From NCBI RefSeq assembly GCF_964355755.1, contig NC_092680.1:21551001-21615000 (forward strand): 64,000 nt of DNA, written 5' to 3'. Positions 60,601 to 64,000 of the stretch are shown in pieces. Position 1 is the first letter of the stretch. Every line of letters starts with the position of its first letter. A program made the position numbers and the translations under genes. This DNA comes from Antedon mediterranea. Its lineage: Eukaryota > Echinodermata > Crinoidea > Comatulida > Antedonidae. The notes below the pieces were generated by a model. The model made no database searches. It worked only from the letters and a program-made list of their open reading frames with translations, and was not told the DNA's origin.

Positions 60601-63600
60601 ATTACTTCAATAACTTTATAAACTAAATAATTTAACAATTTCTATAACAACACATTTCTATTACATTATACCTACAATGACATAGGTCTGCTATAAGAAC
60701 AATCAAACCACTAATTGTTAACAACTTAGGCCTACGGTGCTACATTATTATATCAAAATGATGAATTAACAATAAAAATAAATTGCAAGATTCTCTACTG
60801 AATAACTTTCCTTGTTTTTTAGAAAAGATACAAACATATCTGATTGAAATACAAAAGGACAAGTGCAGCCAGGCCATTATATTTACACCTGCAACAATGC
60901 GTGAGAAATACAAAGTTGACATTTCACAGATGTTTACCGATATGGAACTGATTAAAGAATTTGAAAACAATAAAGGAAGCAAACCAACAACATTGGAAGA
61001 AATGGTAGATATTATCAGTTCCACACCTGGATGTAAAGCTCTCATAGAAGGAGAGGGAGGTATTGGAAAAACTACCATATTAAGGCATATATCATACACA
61101 TGGGCTACACATAATAAATCCAATAATGTCCTTGAAGGTAAAATTGTATTTCTTTTATGTGTAAGGGATTTGGAAAAAGATGAAGATATATTTGATTTAA
61201 TTGTAAAGCAACTGGATATGACAGATTTTAATTTAGACACAGATCTCCCAAAAGATTCACGGGTAATTAAGAAATTTATAAAGAAACATGACAATAAAGT
61301 TGTGTTGCTACTAGACGGATTAGATGAATTGAGATTCAATAATCAAAGCGTAATTAGTCTTTTCAGAAAAAACTCTTTAAAAAAAAGTACTGTGATACTT
61401 ACTTCCCGGTCAGAAAACATAGATGAATTCAAAAAAGAGTGTAACATACATGTAAGAGTTAAGGGATTTAATGAAGAGAGCATAGGGAAGTATATTAACA
61501 AACACTTTAAGTATTTTGAAAACCCAGAAATGGGAAAATCCCTTAGAAGAGAATTAGATATGTATCAGGGTTGGCAACGAAAACACGAGGACGTATATTC
61601 GATGTGCAAAAATCCAATGCTTCTTCTTTCAATTTGTATTCTATGGGAAGACAATCAAAGTCTTCCTGAAGATAAGACTGACCTGTTTAAAGAATTTTTT
61701 CGTAGTATTTTGAATCAATTTCACAAACAAAAGTTTAAAGACACTCGTGAAAAATTCCCAAAGATTTCTAAATTTGAAGAAACTCCAGCAAATTATGTAA
61801 ATTCTATGATTTTGTTAGGAAAGTGTATGTATAAAAGCTTAAAAGAGAATCAACTTTCAATAAACATGAAAGATTTGAAAGATACACAATCCACAACAGA
61901 TATGATTGACATGGCCGTAAAACTTGGATTTGTTTACGAAGAAGCACCAATTTCAAAATCTAATTTTGAAAGAATGTTTATGCCTCCTCACAAGTTGATA
62001 GTTGAGTCCTTGGTGGGATTTTATTTGTGCAAATTATGTGAAAGTGAATGTATCGAGAATGAATGCACAGAAGATGTAAGACGAATACTTACACCATTAG
62101 ATGATAATGAATGGGAGGTAATAAGAGAAAGCAGCTATTTAGATTTGGCCAGAAGGTTTGCAATCGGTTTCCTTGGTGATAAAGCGTATGCATTTTTTAA
62201 TCACTGGATTACAAATAATTTGTCAACATATCGTTCTTTGCCGAGGTATTTAGATTGTGTTAAAAAACCACATAAAGATGTTGTGATAAATAAATTAATT
62301 AATCACATGGAAAGCAAAGATTTAGAAATTAATAATCATCTGGATGATATATCGACCTCCATAAGAACGTTCATTGATCACATTAGTCCAGGTGTACCAT
62401 GTGATGGGCATTTCATACGTCTAATTATGCAAATTAGTTGTATAGAGAATGTGGCTGACGATATCATTCATTTCATTTGTGAAAATAGGATGACAGGGGA
62501 ATTCAAGGGAAAAGTAATTGCACACATTGTAGCCATAGCTGCTGAATGTGACGAAGACCAGATTATTCCGGATCTAGCAGGACACATTGATACATTTAAT
62601 CACTTTGTTACAGAATGTTCTCTCAAACAAGTTCAATTAGCATTAGAAAGGCTCGATATCGATGGTAATAACCTTCACAACCTTGATGTTAATTCACTGT
62701 CTTCATTACTCATTATGTGTCCTAAGCTGGAGTACCTTTACATGAGTAATTGCAATCTATCAGGTGACGTCATCAATCACTTTGTTACAGAATGTTCTCT
62801 CAAACAAGTTCAATTAGCATTAGAAAGGCTCGATATCTCTCATAATAACTTTCACAACATTGATGTTAATTCTATGTCTTCATTACTCATTATGTGTCCT
62901 AAGCTGGATTTCCTTTGCATGAGTGATTGCAATCTATCAGGTGATGTCATCAATCACTTGGGTACAGAATGTTCTCTCAAACAAGTTCAATTAGCATTAC
63001 GTCGTCTCTATATCTCTGATAATAACTTTCACAACCTTGATGTTAATTCACTGTCTTCATTACTCATTATGTGTCCTAAGCTGACGTGGCTTGACATGAG
63101 GGATTGCAATCTATCAGGTGACGTCATCAATCACTTGGGTACAGAATGTTCTCTCAAACAAGTTCAATTAGCATTACGTCGTCTCTCTATCTCTGATAAT
63201 AACCTTCACAACCTTGATGTTAATTCACTGTCTTCATTACTCATTATGTGTCCTAAGCTGACGTGGCTTGACATGAGGGATTGCAATCTATCAGGTGACG
63301 TCATCAATCACTTGGGTACAGAATGTTCTCTCAAACAAGTTCAATTAGCATTACGTGATCTCGTTATCTCTGGTAATAACCTTCACAACCTTGATGTTAA
63401 TTCACTGTCTTCATTACTCAATATGTGTCCTAAGCTGAAGGAGCTTTACATGATTAATTGCAAGCTATCAGGTGACGTCATCAATCACTTGGGTACAGAA
63501 TGTTCTCTCAGACAAGTTAAATTAGCATTACATATTCTCGCTATCTCTGGTAATAACTTTCACAACCTTGATGTTAATTCACTGTCTTCATTTCTCATTA

Positions 63601-63710
63601 TGTGTCCTGAGCTGTGGAGGCTTGACATGAGTGATTGCAATCTATCAGTTGATGCCATAAAACACATTGACGAAGAGTGTTCAAATAGAAACATACGTTT
63701 TTATTCTTAA
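54656..63710 (+). CDS. death-effector/NACHT/LRR receptor (NLR-type), multi-exon
   Basis: Predicted cytosolic innate immune receptor: death-fold head, NACHT NTPase for oligomerisation, LRR sensor. Proposed coding exons: 54,656-54,665; 55,384-55,917; 56,334-56,456; 56,902-56,964; 57,139-57,204; 57,325-57,513; (58,278-58,337 probably skipped); 58,524-58,592; 59,856-59,918; 60,046-60,111; 60,823-63,710. Every junction is phase 1 with GT-AG sites, and the total is an exact multiple of three, giving about 1,356 residues without the doubtful exon. The start ATGGCAACAG was chosen because it splices in frame into the death-domain exon and is duplicated at 51,724. The architecture resembles sea-urchin NLRs. 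The ligand and signalling partner are unknown. The exon model is read from the sequence and lacks transcript support. Confidence 0.85.
54945..55185 (-). mobile_element. dispersed repeat family B, copy 2, in receptor intron 1
   Basis: It shares TTCTTTAAAGTGCACAC, ACTGGACCTACGGTTTATAG and CCTTATCCGAGAAGACT with 39,600-39,866. On the minus strand the right end reads GCAGGGGTTCGAGGCTCAC, a B-box (GGTTCGAGGCT), which supports a tRNA-derived SINE transcribed leftward. It lies in the intron between the first exon and the death-domain exon. Confidence 0.65.
55384..55917 (+). CDS. receptor exon 2: death-effector-like domain(s)
   Basis: It encodes residues 4-182. Residues about 12-92 match a death-effector domain in length and hydrophobic pattern (FRLLTFQLGKHYDG, YFKWLRFCLHGYIPLGDL, SLFNELQRTGEITPHKVRLL, DIAKLTGFSEA). 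The usual RxDL motif of helix 6 is not obvious. The second half (SRKELFHTIRQIGQDELKKV ... WDAVFILDKGNLLSTSSN) has a similar helical pattern and could be a degenerate second death fold, as in tandem-DED proteins. Such domains recruit caspase- or FADD-type adaptors. Acceptor TTTTGCCAG, donor GGAG/GTATGT. Confidence 0.8.
56334..56456 (+). CDS. receptor linker exon 3 (basic, 41 codons)
   Basis: A symmetrical phase 1-1 exon encoding ERPTTSSRSNNERGIQNKD followed by a Lys/Arg cluster (KMKKRKRRPNR) and the shared ending SETG. Acceptor TTTAAACAG, donor ACAG/GTATTG. The second half of linker exon 6 is a copy of it, including the following intron. The basic cluster resembles a nuclear localisation signal. 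Confidence 0.7.
56902..56964 (+). CDS. receptor linker exon 4 (21 codons)
   Basis: A phase 1-1 exon encoding VNVPNTSNEEQGTQKEF then KSETG. Acceptor CATTAAACAG, donor ACAG/GTTAGT. Nearly identical to 59,856-59,918, with matching upstream intron sequence, so the two are recent duplicates. Confidence 0.7.
57139..57204 (+). CDS. receptor linker exon 5 (22 codons)
   Basis: A phase 1-1 exon encoding GDVPTITSNKKPGTRKRF then ESETG. Acceptor ATCAAACAG, donor ACAG/GTTAGT. Related to the first third of exon 6 and to 60,046-60,111. Confidence 0.7.
57325..57513 (+). CDS. receptor linker exon 6 (63 codons, fused type)
   Basis: A phase 1-1 exon that joins an exon-5-like part (GDIPTTTSNKEQVMQKKVES) directly to an exon-3-like part (RPATSSRSNNEQGIQKKDK and the basic KMKKRRGKKKQPNR). 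It looks like a fusion of two neighbouring modules after loss of the splice sites and intron between them. Acceptor ATCAAGCAG, donor ACAG/GTATTG. Confidence 0.7.
57940..57995 (+). pseudogene. degenerate linker-exon relic
   Basis: ACTAGTAGTAACAAAAGAAT...GACACACAG followed by GTTAGT resembles the core and donor of the linker exons. A proper acceptor and open frame are missing, so it is a dead module. Confidence 0.45.
58008..58167. repeat. 41-bp tandem repeat, 4 copies, intronic
   Basis: The unit TTGGGATGTAGGACATACAG plus 21 bases repeats at 58,008 (37-bp variant), 58,045, 58,086 and 58,127 with near identity. It lies in an intron of the linker-exon array, just after the degenerate module. Confidence 0.95.
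58278..58337 (+). pseudogene. receptor linker exon 7, probable poison or dying exon
   Basis: 20 codons encoding VDVLTTNSNKGTQNEVKSET, with a good acceptor (ATTAAACAG) and a GTTAGT donor. Its last base is T where the other linker exons have G. Because introns are phase 1, this base starts the next codon. Splicing to the next exon (58,524, AG...) gives TAG, to 60,046 (GA...) gives TGA, and to 60,823 (AA...) gives TAA. Only the exon at 59,856 (TA...) would give a sense codon, TTA. It is therefore probably skipped, or acts as a switch that ends translation. Confidence 0.7.
58524..58592 (+). CDS. receptor linker exon 8 (23 codons)
   Basis: A phase 1-1 exon encoding EEVSPTSGGRSNEGTPKEV then KSETG. 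Acceptor CTACACAG, donor ACTG/GTCAGT. It combines the SGGRSN phrase of the exon-3 type with the KEVKSET ending of the short type. Confidence 0.65.
58945..59762 (+). mobile_element. 5'-truncated LINE inside the receptor gene
   Basis: The frame 59,064-59,483 encodes the C-terminal tail of a CR1/Jockey-group reverse transcriptase protein (QTTQNKFVRFIYGFGPRSHI, LRLCNVHKIVNNNAAPYL, FFFSAIKDWNALPSNLKL). The 3' untranslated part ends AAATTCAATCAATCAATT. It splits intron sequence otherwise shared with 56,755-56,900: the left flank stops at about 'tatattatt' and the duplicate resumes with ATGAAATGTATAATTAATC. It is in sense orientation and inserted after the exon duplication. Confidence 0.8.
59856..59918 (+). 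CDS. receptor linker exon 9 (21 codons)
   Basis: Nearly identical to exon 4: VNVPNTSNEEQETQKEF then KSETG, differing by Gly to Glu. Acceptor CATTAAACAG, donor ACTG/GTTAGT. It is the only downstream exon that exon 7 could join without a stop. Confidence 0.7.
60046..60111 (+). CDS. receptor linker exon 10 (22 codons)
   Basis: A phase 1-1 exon encoding GDIPTTTSNKEQVTQKNV then ETETG, close to the start of exon 6. Acceptor ATCGAACAG, donor ACAG/GTTAGT. Followed by a 711-bp intron containing a short retroposon-like tail at about 60,430-60,470. Confidence 0.7.
60823..63710 (+). CDS. receptor last exon: NACHT domain and LRRs
   Basis: Acceptor TTGTTTTTTAG, in phase with the linker exons; it codes from about residue 395 to the TAA at 63,710. 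NACHT features: P-loop GEGGIGKTT at about 471-479 (61,050-61,076), Walker B VVLLLDGLDEL with the NACHT-typical extra acidic pair at about 554-564, sensor-1-like STVILTSR at about 583-590, and CKNPMLLLSIC at about 656-666. A helical region of about 300 residues follows, then ribonuclease-inhibitor-type LRRs from about 988. An in-frame ATG at 60,783 lies in the intron and is not the preferred start, though an internal promoter giving a headless receptor cannot be excluded. Confidence 0.92.
62601..63662 (+). repeat. six tandem 177-bp LRR-coding repeats
   Basis: Repeat starts lie exactly 177 bp apart at 62,601, 62,778, 62,955, 63,132, 63,309 and 63,486. Each encodes 59 residues, that is two LRR units (for example CSLKQVQLALERLDI...NNLHNLDVNSLSSLL, then CPKLEYLYMSNCNLSGDVIN). 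DNA identity between units is very high, and the differences cluster at the xLxI/xLxM strand positions. The final partial unit ends the protein. Confidence 0.95.
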
Positions 63711-63951
63711 ATAATTTCACGATCATCATCCCCCCCGATGACTGTACATTTTATTTCATATTACACAGTGTACGTCTCAATTAATATAAACAGCGCATTT
63801 GTAAAAGTCGCAGCAGATAAGTGTCAATATTGTAATTCTCAATAGAATAGAATTGTATTTGTAAATCTAAAAATGGCATGTAATATAGTCGATACCTTAT
63901 AAAAACTGTTTAATAATAATTTGTTATTATTATAATTTTTGTTTTTTAAGA

Positions 63952-63957
63952 AATAAA
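63952..63957 (+). terminator. polyadenylation signal of the receptor gene
   Basis: AATAAA about 240 bases after the stop codon; the likely 3'-end signal. No other AATAAA lies between. Confidence 0.55.
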
Positions 63958-64000
63958 GTTTGTTTTAGTTATACTTTTGGTCAATCATTAAATTCATCCA

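Noticed and set aside
60783-60822. ATG at 60,783 as the start of a single-exon NACHT-LRR protein
   Set aside because: A good acceptor (TTGTTTTTTAG) at 60,822 is in phase with the upstream linker exons, so the preceding codons are more likely intron. An internal promoter is not excluded.
60740-61339. 199-codon minus-strand frame over the NACHT exon
   Set aside because: Antisense shadow of the NACHT domain, whose plus-strand frame has Walker A and B motifs and continues for 975 codons.

Overview
The window looks like nuclear DNA from a marine invertebrate deuterostome, most likely an echinoderm. It is very AT-rich and gene-poor, genes have spliced GT-AG introns, and AGGCCTA-type words are scattered throughout. 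It carries a DIRS-type tyrosine-recombinase retrotransposon, several CR1/L2-like LINE tails, many small inverted-repeat elements, and a death-fold/NACHT/LRR receptor gene of the kind that is expanded in echinoderms. The species call is inference; no ribosomal or mitochondrial marker is present.

Layout. Positions 1-26,400 hold no convincing protein gene. They contain AT-rich spacer, tRNA-derived SINE fragments, MITE copies, short satellites (21, 30, 68, 21 and ~140 bp units), and three denser segments (about 2.16-2.47, 11.09-11.40 and 24.06-24.26 kb) with RFX X-box, NFI and octamer-like motifs that could be enhancers. Positions 26,406-31,673 are a complete-length but decayed DIRS-like element on the minus strand (gag, RT-RNase H, tyrosine recombinase). 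It has 159-bp inverted terminal repeats and an internal complementary region that reproduces the junction of the two element ends. Its higher GC content contrasts sharply with the host DNA. Positions 31,700-45,700 are again spacer with satellites, a TTAA-flanked non-autonomous DNA transposon and LINE fragments.

Two host genes are clear. (1) A mitochondrial ADP/ATP carrier on the minus strand (45,805-47,002, two exons, 297 aa). (2) A large intracellular immune-type receptor on the plus strand (54,656-63,710): a 10-nt coding first exon, an exon with one or two death-effector-like domains, an array of eight small phase-1/phase-1 linker exons made by tandem duplication, and one large exon with a NACHT NTPase and six 177-bp LRR repeats. 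One linker exon (58,278-58,337) has a changed last base that would create a stop codon at most of its possible junctions, so it behaves like a poison or dying exon. An orphan copy of the receptor's first exon lies about 2.9 kb upstream, and duplicated 5' segments lie further upstream, which fits a local NLR-type gene cluster. A 5'-truncated LINE sits in one duplicated intron of the array.

The most interesting items are the modular linker-exon array with its poison-type exon, the recently amplified LRR repeats, and the DIRS element whose terminal architecture is intact while its genes are broken.
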